This document shows positions 1-11,383 of a stretch of 64,000 nt of DNA, piece after piece; within the stretch, counting starts at the first letter, position 1, and every line of letters starts with the position of its first letter. Below the pieces are notes generated by a model. It worked only from the letters and a program-made list of their open reading frames with translations. It was not told the DNA's origin and ran no database searches. A program made the translations under genes and the position numbers. This DNA is from Oncomelania hupensis (lineage: Eukaryota > Mollusca > Gastropoda > Littorinimorpha > Pomatiopsidae), in NCBI GenBank assembly GCA_036898135.1, contig CM072527.1:3929873-3993872 (forward strand). The letters are read 5' to 3'.

Positions 1-471
1 GTCTGTGTTGACTGACTGTGCACACATTCACATGCTGTCCACACTGTCTTGTTGTTGTTTTATTAACATAGTCCATAAAATACCTGTAATTATGAATTAA
101 TTACAAGATTCCAACAGGTAAAAATAGAACTATAGTCAAAATGGTTCTTTGGGTACATAGAATAACCATTTTGTAAACATATCCTAAAATATGAAGTTAA
201 TGTGACAATAAATAATTTTTTTGCAATTTTTTCAAATTCATAACCCAATTTATTGCAATAAACTTGAAATCCTTACAGGATATAGGCGCAAATGTACAGA
301 AAACCTTATAGGACGCTAAGAGTTAATGGTTGGGATCTATGGGGTGACATTAAATTACCAGTTGTTCTCCTTTCACACTTTATTATATGACAATTTATTT
401 GGAAATGTCATGTCTTATTTCACGAATGTAATGTGTTATGTTGTTATGCTTTTTATGTATTTTCTTTACAG

Positions 472-558
472 CTGAACAGTTCAGACAGAGCATTGCTCAA
501 CGCCTTCCATGAGATCAACCAGATGGCTGACAGGCTGCAGTTGCCCAAGATGATTGCT
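472..558 (+). CDS. GTF2B: TFIIB exon a (start of cyclin fold 1)
   Basis: Phase-0 exon of 29 residues, [15 protein letters not shown] onward. Acceptor is tttctttacag and donor is gtaagt. It corresponds to the first helix of cyclin repeat 1. Confidence 0.93.
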
Positions 559-3500
559 GTAAGTCCAGTCGTCGTCATTGTTGTCTTCTCCGTAGTTTTG
601 AAATGGTCTGGAATCAGAATGAGCCAAATGTCGGTCAGGCCGTTTGAAGCCGTATCTCAAGACCCATTGAACAGATTTTGACCACTCTTCATATGAACAT
701 TAGCTATCATGTTTGCTCTTCCACAAAAATCAAGGTCTCTGGAGTAATGTTGTTGTTAAACACATTTTGATCAATTTCTCACAATTGGCTAAAGCGATTT
801 TGTTGAGTTATGGTATACCGGTACTTCAAAGCATGTGCCATCCTTCAGAAGCAATGTGGTCGTCTGTCAGTTGCTCAGTCTAACACTCTTGAGTTTCACA
901 ATTTTCCTTTGCGGATACTTTGACTAATGCTTAGCATGCTAATCCCTCATATTTGTACTTTCTCAAAGGTCAAGGTTATTGTGCTTCACCGTTTTTTAAA
1001 CACATGTTGTATCTACAGATTGGCTCAGCCAATTTTTAGTTTTAGTTTTTTGCTTTCAGATAGTTGACATAGTGGCCTGTGACGTTTTTCTTGTGCTTAG
1101 TTAGGATAATACCAAGGATTCACAGAACTGCCAACAAAATTAACTCTTTGGAAAATGCTTTTTTTTTTCACTGTGTGTTGTTTGGGAGTATCTGGAAATA
1201 CGTTTGAATGTGGCTTGCTATCCTGTTTCAGTTTTTGTTTTATTTGTCTTACACTATTTTATCAGTTACTACTTCCAGACTTGCTACTGCTGTTGTGCGT
1301 TCTCTCTCTCTCTTGCCCCCAGTGAGGGTGCCGGGGTTTCTGTATAAATAGTATCCCCAATTTCTGGAAATTTAGTGCTTTAAGTTCCCACTGTCACTGT
1401 CTTTCTCCTTTGTTGTTTTTAATAATAATAATAATAATACAGGATGCTATACGCGCCTTACCCCAAATCATTCAGGCTCAAAGCGCGGCGACCTATACCA
1501 ACATACACGCTCACCTGTCTCATCCACCCTCACACATACCAAACACACATCCATCACTCAAACAGGTGGTGTAAAGGCAGGGAGATCGCTATTAGAAGAC
1601 GGAAAGAAAATCGAATTTTTATTTTTGAAATTTTTATATTGACTGCGTCCTGTACCATTATTGAAGGGAGGGAGGAAACCGGAGTGCCCGGAGAAAACCC
1701 TCGGTGACCTCAATAGTCTCGTACCTAAGTCACATACGTTCGCCCCTTGCGGGAATCGAACCCGCGACCTTCGGCATAGGAAAACGGCGACTTATCCACT
1801 GCGCCACGAGGCCACACCCTTGTTTTTCCTACTCGGTTCTATCAATCTACTATATCTTCTTCACTAGACCAGTCACCTACCTAGAAATTCACCTTCAATT
1901 TGTTCATTTAAACCCTGACTTAAAACTTATTATTTTATGTACTGTTCGCAAAGACAAAAATCTGCATAGTCATAGTTAATGTGTGTGTGTGTTTTGAGAT
2001 AAAGAGATATGTTAGTTTATATTTATAGATTATGGAAGTTAACATATACACTGTTCATGAGTTTTCCTTGATGTTTTTATAGTTGACATTGTCTGTCTTC
2101 ATATAAGTGCTTAGAGCTACATATAAACAAGGCGGACAATTATTCTCAACCATTAAGCTAGTTGTCAGAACAAAAGTCGCGCTATGCAATTCATTGGATT
2201 CTGTTGATCGCAGTTATTTCCCTTTTACCACATCTAAAAGGAATGACAGTTTGCAGTTAGAGGCTGCTGTGTCTTGTAATGTAGTGCCGTTCTTGTAAAG
2301 TTCCAAGTAAGTCCAAGGCATTTGAAGAAGGCAAACCTGAACGTGGATTGTATCTTTTTGAAGACGGTTATGCAATGTTTTCAAATAATTGAACAGAGAA
2401 CCATTTCTTTCCTTAATGAAAGGTAATCATTCCAGGGTGAGCGTTAATATACTACTGTTACCACTACATTTACTACTACTACTACGAAAAATATTAGTGA
2501 TAAGAATAATGGTAATATTAATATGTTTAGAATCATTGTTTGACTGATTTATTATTATATTTCCCAGGATCGTGCACAGACGCTGTTCAAGCAGGTGCAT
2601 GAAGGGAAGGCGCTGAAGGGCCGAAGTAACGACGCCATTGCTTCAGCCTGCATGTACATCGCCTGCCGACAGGAGGGTGTGCCCAGAACATTCAAAGGTG
2701 GGTGTTGTAACAGTGCATAGACTGACTGAGTCTGAGACTTTATTCATCAAGGGCTGTCTTTAGTTGGACGTTCCAGTCCGCGCCAGAAGGATTCCTTCTT
2801 AATCTTTTTCTTTGTGCTGTTTGCATCTTTCTTCGTTTGACCTCAGCAGCTTTCACTAGTGGTGTGGTGTGTCCCTCAAGAGAAGATGTGAACCTGTTCC
2901 TGTATGTAATAACTCACCATCTTCTGCCTACCACAGAGTGAACAGTGCTCTAATGTCTATGATTCTGTCTTAAATTCTATATTATTATCATATTTATTCA
3001 ATCTTGTATAGCGCTTTTCCAGCTCAAGAGCTTCTCAAAGCGCTGGTCAATACAAGATCTAACTCAAGCCACCTGAAGCGCACACCTGCAACCGTTGGGC
3101 GCATAGTCTGGAGCCCAGACGACTGAGCACAATCCTGGGGAAGGGGAGAAGGGACCTAGTGCATGCTGGGTGTATTTGTGTAGCCGGCACTCACCTGTCT
3201 AGGACATGAGCATCAGGATCTTAAATCAAGTCCCTGTGATGGATTGCGTGGCAAGCACAGACTAGACCTTGATTTATACTCTCATCCAAAGGAGAAGTAG
3301 AAATTGCTTTTTAGGCTGCACAGATAACTAAAGCGTTGAAGTATGTACAAAATGCACAGCCATAACAACAATAGCATGCAAAGTATCAGCATTTGCTTGA
3401 CTGTTGTTGTGGTCCTTGACGAGGGTTAATTCTGCCTCGTTTCCTTTTCAGAAATCTGCGCCGTGTCCAAAATCTCAAAGAAAGAGATTGGCAGGGTGTT

Positions 3501-6500
3501 CAAACTGATCTTGAAGAACCTGGAGACCAACGTGGAGGTCATCACCACTGGGGATTTCATGGTACACAACTTTTACCTTTTTTGTTTGTTTGTACATTTA
3601 AACATGGGATTGTTTTATGTATTTCTTTTATCCCTTTTTTTTTTTTAAATTGTAGGTTCCTATTGTTTTCAATAACAATAATATATTATCAATCAATCAA
3701 TTTTTTAATGATTAAAAAAACAAAGTAGCTGGAACACCAGTTATATTGATGCCTTGAATATATTGATTTTATAAACAGAAGTTTTTATAACAACAGTTCT
3801 TCCCCTGGTTCCAGCGGCATGTAATTTCCACAGCTGTAAAGGAAGTACATGTTTTAATCGAAGGTTCCCAAACCTTTTTTTCAAGGTTTTAAGATCTCGA
3901 AACTAGGTTCCTGAACCCTTTTGGGACAAAAAATGGTTCAGGAACTTAAGTTTGGGATCTGAAAATTCCACAAATCTTCCAATTCAGTAAGACAGGCCTT
4001 TAGGAGCTAAAATAGCTCACAATGTCGGATGTTAATCAGCATTGACGATGATGATGATTGATGATGATGTCCAATTATAATGCGAAATAAATGTTCCATG
4101 GCACGTTGAGTTTCATCACTTATGAAATAAAATGTAATGTTTTGATCTTTGTTATAGTCTTGTTGATTTTTCTGTCTTGTTTCTGATCCAACCTGGTGAT
4201 GATTATAATGATGATGATGATGTCTGATTGTAAGGTTAAACACATTTTCCATGGCACATTGAGTATCACATGATAAATAACCTGGAACATTTCAATTATT
4301 TTGTATACTTTTAATTATCTTCCAGTCTCGTTTCTGCTCCAACCTGAGCTTGCCGTCGTCCGTACAGAAGGCCGCCACACACATTGCTCGCAAGGCTGTG
4401 GAGTTGGATCTGGTCCCAGGGTATGTATTTGTACTTGTGTATGTGTGGTGACTGTGCAGGGTGCGTTTTGTATGTAATGTAAAACTGTATTGCCATTGCG
4501 TCACTTTGGTATAAGACTTTTCAAAATCAGCAGCTCAACAGATGGCACTGGGTTTTCTGATACATGTGTTGTGTGTGCGTGAGATTCTCATTCATGAGTG
4601 CTGGATATGGGATTTTTAAAATTTCATTTATTATTTTTTTTTAGATAGGTTGGTCGGTTTTTTTGTTTTAATAAAGTTTTTAATAAAGGATTGTTTTTGG
4701 TTGATTCACTGTTATATGCATCCACAGACGCAGTCCCATTTCTGTGGCGGCAGCAGCCATCTACATGGCATCTCAAGCTTCAGAAGACAAGAAAAGTCAG
4801 AGGGGTAAGTTGTGAGCGTTGTGGCCAAGTGGGCTAAGGTGGGACTAACTTGACTTGTCCACAAGCCAGAAACCAATGGCAACTGACAGGTGTGGGTTCG
4901 ATCCAGCATCTGGACGTTATGTTTCTCAGAATATTATTTACTTTCGACTCGGGCAACGTCTCGGGGGTTTTCTCTGGATACTCCGGTTTGCTCCCCTAGC
5001 AAAATTTCAAAAATCACAAATAATGTTTGGTAGGTTGGGTTTGGGCGCGCCACAGGCTGCGACTACGCTTTCCCCAGGGGAGGCGGCCCAGAATTTTCTG
5101 ATAGAAAGGGATAATAAACTGTAAACAAAAAAACAAAAAAAGTTCATGGACCTTCTCTCACTCTATGCAATTTCTGTGATCTAGAAAGAAGTGCACAGAC
5201 TTGACCTTGCAAAGGGAGCTTACTAGTTGAAAGAACCACACGAACTGACTTTACATAGTGAGTTTTGATTCGAAAGAACAACACCAACTGACTTTGCACA
5301 GTGAGTTTTGATTCGAAAGAATAACACAGACCAACTTTGTATTGCGAGTTTACCAGTTGATGGAGCTACTCAAATGTGTTGAGCCACTGAGATAGAGCAT
5401 GCTGAGAATGATTTGCTATGTCAGGAATCTAAGCACTATCGATCCTCAAAGACGCACACTTGTGGCAAACTGCAATGCCGTAAAAACCACTGAGGCACCT
5501 GAAGGATCTCCATCAGCGGTTGTCTTTTCCTTCCCTCCTCCCCTCTCTATCGTTCTGTGTAAGTTGTGGTATGCTGTGGTTAGTTCACCTAGCACAGGGG
5601 TGCTGCTGCTCCAAGTTTAAATTAACATTATCATCCTCATTGTATGAAGTCCAGATTGTTTGAACAGCCCATATTTATGGTGGTTTTGTTTGTTGTTTGT
5701 CAAACCTGAACAACTACTGTCTAGATTCCAAAGTAAGACTGCTGCGCTCCCTTGTCATCTCCATGTTCCTATATGCTTGCGAAGCATGGACCCTCACAGC
5801 AGATCTCCAACGAAGAATACAAAGCATGGAGATGAGGTGCTACAGAAGACTTCTGGGCATTTCCTATACCCAACACATCACCAACGACGAAGTCCGACAG
5901 ACCGTCACACAAGCCATTGGACAACACGATGACCTGCTAACAGTGGTGAAGAAACTGAAACTCCGATGGTATGGCCACGTCACCAGATCATCAGGCCTTG
6001 CAAAGACTATTCTGCAAGGCACAGTGCAAGGAGGTAGAAGTAGAGGGAGACCGAAAAAGAGGTGGGAGGACAACATTCGAGAATGGACTGGTTTGACACT
6101 GAGCGAAGCCATCAGGGCTGCTGAGGACAGAGAAAGATGGAGAATGCTGGTTAAACGATCATCTGTGGTGCCCCTACGACCTTCGGGTTACGGGATAGGA
6201 TAGGATAGGATAGGAACAACTACTACTTATAATACTAACAATCATAATGAGTGCATTTTATAAGGCACAACAACTACTACTTCTACTACTTATAATACTA
6301 ACAATCATAATGAGTGCATTTTATACGGCATTCCATCTTCATTGCTCTAGGCTCATGCAAGCAAGCACACACACTGAACACACACACTGAACACACACAC
6401 TGAACACACACACTGAACACACACACACACGTTCACATCGATAACCTTTACTCATCCGTGTTTGCATTTCTTTAGTGACCTGCTCTTCTTTCTCCAGTCA

Positions 6501-6663
6501 TTGGTGGGTCATTCTTGTTGTCTTTGCAGAGATAGGCGACATTGCTGGTGTTGCGGAGGTGACGATACGTCAGTCGTACAAGTCCATGTATCCGCGGGCT
6601 GCGGAACTCTTTCCAGCCGACTTCAAGTTTGCCATTCCGATTGAGAGTCTCCCTACTCAGTAA
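472..6663 (+). CDS. GTF2B: Transcription initiation factor TFIIB, C-terminal two thirds (six exons)
   Basis: TFIIB bridges TBP bound at the promoter and RNA polymerase II in the nucleus. Six exons (472-558, 2568-2697, 3452-3561, 4326-4420, 4728-4804, 6530-6663) join in frame to 210 residues plus TAA. The protein matches the TFIIB core throughout: first cyclin fold with [18 protein letters not shown] and [16 protein letters not shown], the linker TTGDFMSRFCSNL, then the second fold with [52 protein letters not shown] and the end FPADFKF. Every intron has GT/AG ends and phases agree (0,1,0,2,1). Animal TFIIB is about 316 residues, so the zinc ribbon and B-reader/linker exons lie upstream of the window. 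No stop or frameshift is present, so this is a functional gene, not a retrocopy. It converges on the minus-strand gene ending at 17898. Confidence 0.96.
1318..1890 (+). repeat. Repeat D copy 3, split by a SINE-A insertion
   Basis: 1318-1415 (from cccagtgagggtgccgg) and 1816-1890 (ctcggttctatcaat onward) match consecutive parts of the repeat seen in reverse at 12313-12870 and 13624-14183. The gap between them is exactly one SINE-A copy. This copy keeps only the 5' part of repeat D. Confidence 0.7.
1421..1815 (-). mobile_element. SINE-A copy 1 (tRNA-derived, near full length)
   Basis: Read on the minus strand. The head has an A-box-like TGGCGCAGTGGATAAGT and a B box GGTTCGATTCC. A body of about 300 bp follows, with the core ggttttctccgggcactccg, and a 3' end carrying GCGCTTTGAGCCTGA and GGATGC before an (ATT)n tail at 1421-1439. 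The GCGCTTT-type end with an ATT tail resembles the CR1/L2-like LINE tails in this window, suggesting mobilisation by such a LINE (inference). It lies in a TFIIB intron, inside repeat D. Confidence 0.85.
2568..2697 (+). CDS. GTF2B: TFIIB exon b (cyclin fold 1)
   Basis: Acceptor atttcccag, donor gtgggt, ends in phase 1. Encodes [19 protein letters not shown] and the strongly conserved [19 protein letters not shown] helix. Confidence 0.95.
3000..3290 (+). repeat. Repeat C copy 1
   Basis: Dispersed repeat beginning tatagcgcttttccagctc. It continues with agatctaactcaagcc, gagcacaatcctgggg and agaagggacctagt, then cacctgtctaggacatgagc. The same block order occurs at 26540-27040 and 54405-54640. 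No tRNA head or coding frame was recognised. Confidence 0.75.
3452..3561 (+). CDS. GTF2B: TFIIB exon c (end of cyclin fold 1)
   Basis: Acceptor ttccttttcag, donor gtacac, starts in phase 1 and ends in phase 0. Encodes [20 protein letters not shown] through TTGDFM. Confidence 0.95.
3860..3970. repeat. Imperfect long inverted repeat in a TFIIB intron
   Basis: Nested complementary segments: ggttcctgaacc against ggttcaggaac, and ttcccaaac against gtttgggat, separated by ttttgggacaaaaaa. RNA or single-stranded DNA could fold into a hairpin of roughly 100 nt. It may be the remnant of a foldback element. Confidence 0.5.
4042..4195 (+). repeat. Decayed tandem copy of the region ending in the TFIIB exon d 5' edge
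   Basis: The block gatgatgatg...ccatggcacgttgag...gtcttgtttctgatccaacctg is repeated directly at about 4199-4350, where it ends in the true acceptor and first bases of exon d (gtctcgtttctgctccaacctg). In the upstream copy the acceptor AG has become TG, so it should not splice. Confidence 0.7.
4326..4420 (+). CDS. GTF2B: TFIIB exon d (start of cyclin fold 2)
   Basis: Acceptor attatcttccag, donor gtatgt, ends in phase 2. Encodes [20 protein letters not shown] and [13 protein letters not shown] decayed copy of this exon's 5' edge sits about 150 bp upstream (see 4042-4195). Confidence 0.95.
4728..4804 (+). CDS. GTF2B: TFIIB exon e (cyclin fold 2)
   Basis: Acceptor tgcatccacag, donor gtaagt, phases 2 to 1. 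Encodes [25 protein letters not shown] is inserted almost directly after the donor. Confidence 0.94.
4806..5140 (+). mobile_element. SINE-B copy 1 (tRNA-derived, full length)
   Basis: The head has A box TGGCCAAGTGGGCTAAGG and B box GGTTCGATCC. The wide A-B spacing suggests a Leu/Ser-type tRNA with a long variable arm. A core ggttttctctggatactccg follows, then gcgcgccacaggctgcgact, ttccccaggggaggcggccc and an A-rich tail. Other copies are at 33842-34143 (reverse) and 38823-39003. Confidence 0.85.
5690..6215 (+). mobile_element. RTE-like LINE, 5'-truncated copy 1
   Basis: The reading frame over 5697-6203 encodes the last ~165 residues of an endonuclease/reverse-transcriptase [23 protein letters not shown], then [23 protein letters not shown] and [16 protein letters not shown]. 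It ends at a (GGATA)n tail (6193-6215). The RT catalytic core is absent. The frame is open but non-autonomous. It sits in the last TFIIB intron. Assignment to the RTE clade is from family knowledge. Confidence 0.85.
6213..6430. repeat. 52-bp direct repeat and (CACACTGAACA)n array
   Basis: A block beginning caacaactactac...gagtgcattttata occurs twice (about 6213-6330). An array of cacacactgaaca units follows to 6430. Confidence 0.8.
6530..6663 (+). CDS. GTF2B: TFIIB last coding exon
   Basis: Acceptor ttgtctttgcag. Encodes [17 protein letters not shown], then [14 protein letters not shown] and the C-terminus ESLPTQ, with stop TAA at 6661-6663. The 3' UTR starts here and contains an AT microsatellite 45 bp on. 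Confidence 0.95.
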
Positions 6664-6704
6664 CAGAAAATTCTGTGCCAAGACTTTGTTTGGGAAATTT
6701 CACA

Positions 6705-6756
<52 letters not shown>

Positions 6757-7883
6757 TTAAGTTCATGGCATTGAAAGCCAGTATGTGGCACTTTTGATCC
6801 ACCTTTGAGAGACAGGACAATGACCTTTTTCTTGATGTTTAATGCAATTTGCCTCCCTTGGTTCGCTTTATTCATTACTCCTTAATGGCGGCTGTATGGT
6901 TCTAGCCATTCTGAGAGAATTTATTTTACATTTTACAGTTATTTGCGACAGGTTTGTTCCTAACGTGAAGTTCTTAATGGTGTCTTTGACTACCCGTGTA
7001 GTACCTACAGACTGCACTCATTGTAATATAAGCATTCAAAGCCAAACCTCCTCGGATGAGACTTTTGGCTAAGATTGAAAAGGATGAGGAGAACCAAGCT
7101 TCATGAATGCATTTGTACTATATATATATATATGGCGTTGGGAAATGTGGGAATGTTATTATTATTTTATAGTCTAGGTTTATTACATTTTCCCTTGTTA
7201 GTTTTACAGTCGGGTTGAGTTATCATTTGCAGTTGTCAGCATTGCTTCCCAGAAATCAAAAGCCTAAAGGTATCATGTGATTTGCATTTAAAGTTTGCTG
7301 CATGTTGAATTTTGAAGGGGATGTTTTGAATTGAATAGAAAGATGCTTGAAGCTCACAGGGGTCTGTTGACATTAGGATTTTGCTTGTTGTTTTTCGCGA
7401 TGATGATGGTGATGTACGATTTTGTATAGTAGATGTATCCCTGTGTGTGTGTGTGTAGCTTATCAATCTTTTATTGTTTCCTCCCCAATGTCAATGTTGA
7501 ATTACTTTCCATTGTTTCCAAAATTGTGGATGCTCAAAATATGAATCCAATTTTTATTTTTCTAAGTTGTTGTTGAGCATTGATGCATTAAGTAACTTGA
7601 ATTTCAATGCTCAAAATATTAAGATTAAAAAAATAATAATAATTTAAAAAAAAATTTTTAAAAAATTTAGTGTTTGAAAATTATGTTGATTAATGTTATC
7701 ATCTTCATCTAAATCAGCTGTGTACAAAAAAATAAATAAAATAAATATGTTGGTGCTTTTCCTGATTATTGTCATTTTTGTCCCAACTATTATCTTATGT
7801 GTGGTTATTTTTTATTGTGTTCAGGAAAACAGGAAAGGAGGGGCATATTCTTTGTGTAAGTAATATCCACTTGGTGGAATAAA
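6664..7883 (+). other. Probable 3' UTR of the TFIIB gene
   Basis: AT-rich non-coding DNA after the stop codon. A candidate AATAAA poly(A) signal lies at 7878-7883 and several overlapping ones around 7725-7745. No coding potential is seen. The real cleavage site cannot be fixed from sequence alone. Confidence 0.4.
6708..6754. repeat. (AT)n microsatellite
   Basis: Uninterrupted alternating AT, about 47 bp, 45 bp after the TFIIB stop codon. Confidence 0.97.
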
Positions 7884-7899
7884 TTCTGTAATGTGAACA

Positions 7900-9680
7900 G
7901 TATTGTAACTGGCAGTTGCGTTACCATTAACTTTGATGGAGCGTCACAGTACTGTATCCTAGCTGCAGGTTAGTGTGCAAGAGCGCCCAACGCCCAGCAA
8001 ATGCACAGGCCTGCACCATTTGTTGATCAGAATTTGCTTTATCCAGTGATCGCTTCATCGGGGTCAAACAGACAGGATTCTTCCCCATCCTAGTGTCGCA
8101 GGATATGTTGGTTCCAACGAAATATTGGTGCCACATGGCTGCAGTTACGTCCTTCTAACTCTTTGCACACTTCCCCCTTCTGCATTAATTAGGGGTCGAA
8201 CTTTGACAGGGTTATCTCCTATCCAAATGTCTCCTATCACTTACATTGGAACTATAACTTACATTGGAACATGGAAAGGTTGGTTGTATACCGCCGGTCT
8301 AATCTAGTGCTGCGTGCATGTCGACTGGTCAGTTTGCATAATTGTAAAAAAGCAACAAACATGAAATGCTGGAGAGTGAGAATGAGAGGATGTTTCATTT
8401 GAATACAGTACTGAATAAACTGCATCGTTACTGTTAGTTGAAGTCTGACAAAAGGCTTAGCTTATGATTGTGATCACAATAAATCTGAACACATTTCACA
8501 CAAAACAAAAAACAATGCAGCTTTGTTTAGCATAGCTCTTTCAAGCAACCGGACCTGCTTTTAAGCTGTTGTGGCGCCTTATGTGAACGGGGGCCAGGGT
8601 TATGAAAAACGCTACTACCAGTCAGACAATGTTCAGTTCGGACGCCTATGAAGTCGACCAAGCTGTGCCGCCTGCTGGGTGAGGGATATGAGCGTAACCT
8701 GTTACATGTTTAGCACTATTCGTGCTATCAATCCCTTCGCCCCGTAGCTTCCGCCTACTTTCCATTTTGATTTTGCTGGATAACGTGGAAAGAACCACGG
8801 GTGTGAGTGTGTGTTGTTTTTGGTTAGGTTGATTGCTAATTAATTTTAATAGTGTTTTTTTTTCTTTTTTAACATTAAAGTACTATTTTTGTTTTTAATT
8901 CTGTACTATTACAATGTTTAAAATTGTCCTTCATTTGGCTGTGCCTTAAAACAGAGTCAACCGTTAGGGTCCTAGTGTTTGGAAGTACAAGACATACAAA
9001 TTGCTAATGCAAAAGCTCAATTTAAAGCCTATAATAACTAAACAGATTTATCTAGAAGAGAGGGAGAGAGAGAAATAGACAAATAAAAAAATAAGTACAA
9101 CTTTATGGCGCCAACAGATTGATTGATTTTCTGATTGAAAGCTTATTCAAATACATTTGATATTAGACTTGGAAACAAGAAAGGGACACAAGACATCAAA
9201 CGTTTATTCGCTTGAAATATTAAAAGAATTTGCCTTGCGCGTCTTTGAATAGAAACAATTTAGATATATTCACTCACATTCCACAAACCACGGGTTTGAG
9301 CCTTCAGCAAACAACAGCACACACTCGCACACAGAGTTCCAACAAAAAGTAGGCCGAATGCTGAGTTTTTGTGCCTTGACGCCCGTTGGTTGAGGGGGGT
9401 GCCACGACTGTGTTTGAGTGACTATTGGTACGGTTCCGGTGACTGCAGTAATTTGTACTCTTGTTGCATCAATTTTTATTCATCAGATTAACATAAGTTG
9501 TACTAATTTGTACTCATAATCCACACACCTTATCGCGAGACTGAAAGTTGCTGGTCACTGGCCTAAAAGTCAAGCTCATAACCATGGACCCTGGAGTACT
9601 GATTGTGTTTGATCTTTCTTTGTGCTGTAGTTTGGGAGTTTGGGTAATAGTGTTGTCATTATATGATGGAAGGGAGAATA
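7900..9680. other. Intergenic stretch, no gene seen
   Basis: No conserved reading frame, tRNA or repeat shared with the rest of the window was recognised. Confidence 0.5.
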
Positions 9681-10130
9681 TATTATTTCTTGATGGTGTC
9701 CAGCAACGATTTACCAAGAAAATAATTGGGTCTGCTGAGCTTAATTATCCTGAGCATCTAAGGTGGCGAAATCTGCCCAGTTTAGAATATCGGCAAAATA
9801 GAAGATTGTAGTGTATGAATATCGACGAAATAAGAGATTTACCATGCACATTATGATCCCAAATCAACTGAATCCCTCTTGGATATATCAACAAACGACG
9901 CTATATCTCATAAGTTTAAATTGTCTTTTAAAAAATAAACTAAAAAATACTAAACCTTTATGAGAGATTTTTTTTTTTTTTACTAAGAGTTGTTAATATT
10001 TGGAACAATTTGCCATCTGAAGTTGTTGAATCCGACTATTTTTTTATTATTTTTTATTAACAACCAAGTTGATAACAGATTTAAACATTACATCTCCTCT
10101 TTATATGACACTTGTGAGAAATTGTAGTAT
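9680..10130 (+). pseudogene. Degenerate LINE remnant (C-terminal part)
   Basis: 9690-9811 encodes VQQRFTKKIIGSAELNYPEH and LPSLEYRQNRRL. After frameshifts, another frame near 9985-10040 gives RVVNIWNNLPSEVVESD. Both are typical of the extreme C-terminus of animal non-LTR retrotransposon ORF2 proteins. Several stops and frame changes show it is dead. Confidence 0.65.
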
Positions 10131-11380
10131 ACTCAGATGTCTTAAAAAAAAACAATAATGGGTCACTACGTCATAAGTCATTAAGTACAAAAAGTTACTC
10201 ATCTTGATGACCTTTTAAGTCTTTATACCAAACTGTGTTATGCCATTGTGACGGGGTTTGCTTTATGTTGAAGTTCATAGGCCATTGGGCAAATGTTTTG
10301 AGGTTTTCACTGGAATTTATGAGGAATTGGGTAGTTGTTTTATTTATGATACCTTTGTAATAATTGTTATGGGCATCGCCGGTAATGGGAGTGGAAAATG
10401 TCAATCTTTACAGGATGGAAGTATTTTAAATGCATGAGAATGAATGAAGGACTGTTTGAGCATGCTTTTTATGTCTTTGGTAGTGTGCTGTATAACAATT
10501 ATGTTTATTATTATTACAATGGACTGAAAGGTTGAGTATATTGTTGTTCTGTCGATACTAAGATAATGTGCATAAGAATTTTATATAAATATATATAATT
10601 TATTTTATTTTATTTTTTAGATTTTAACATTGCATGTTTGAGTGGCTGTGGTTGCAAGCTGTGCTGTGTTGTAAAAGAGAAGTTATTTGTACTACAACCC
10701 AATGAATTGTGTGTGTACAAGTTGTGATTAAAAGGGATAAACCCTACGTCTTGGTGTGAAATTGTTTTTAAAGGAAACGGATCACCTGTTGTAGACTGAA
10801 CACTGCACTCTAGCTGAACGCTACTCACTAGGTGAACAGTCCTCCCTCCCACCACTCTATATATATCTCTGTGTTCTTTCTCTCCATGTGTGTCTCTGTC
10901 TCAGTGTCTGTTTTTTGTCTCTGTCTCTCAGAATATTAAGCCTAGATTCTTAATTTCTTCTTTAAATCAATATAATCTACGTTGAAATGTGCATTTAACT
11001 GTTCCCAAGGTGGAAACCAGGGAATAACTTGCAACCTAATAGTGAATATCAATATTGCAGGTGCCATAATATCTTGTGTATTGTCCTTAACAATTAAAAA
11101 GAAAATGGTGGGTGGCCCACATGACATAAAAACATATGAAAACCTCCAACACTTTGGAACACATCACTGAGGTGAACGAACAATGACTACCCACCCAAGG
11201 TCTACTTGTAATAATGGAATTAAACTTGCTGATTAATATTACAGACCAGAATTAAAATGGTGGAGTAGTAAGATGGAGAATGTGTGTAGGGTTACGAAGA
11301 ACTGTTCTCTGATTATTTTGTGGTCTTTCGATATTTTATTTTAAAGTCTCTTCACCTGCAAATAATTTTAGACCATTTTA
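10130..11380. other. Intergenic stretch, no gene seen
   Basis: AT-rich DNA with no recognised coding, RNA or repeat feature. Confidence 0.45.
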
Positions 11381-11383
11381 TTC

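Noticed and set aside
1740..1815. Candidate tRNA gene on the minus strand
   Set aside because: A and B boxes are present, but it continues into a dispersed body repeated elsewhere; it is a SINE head.
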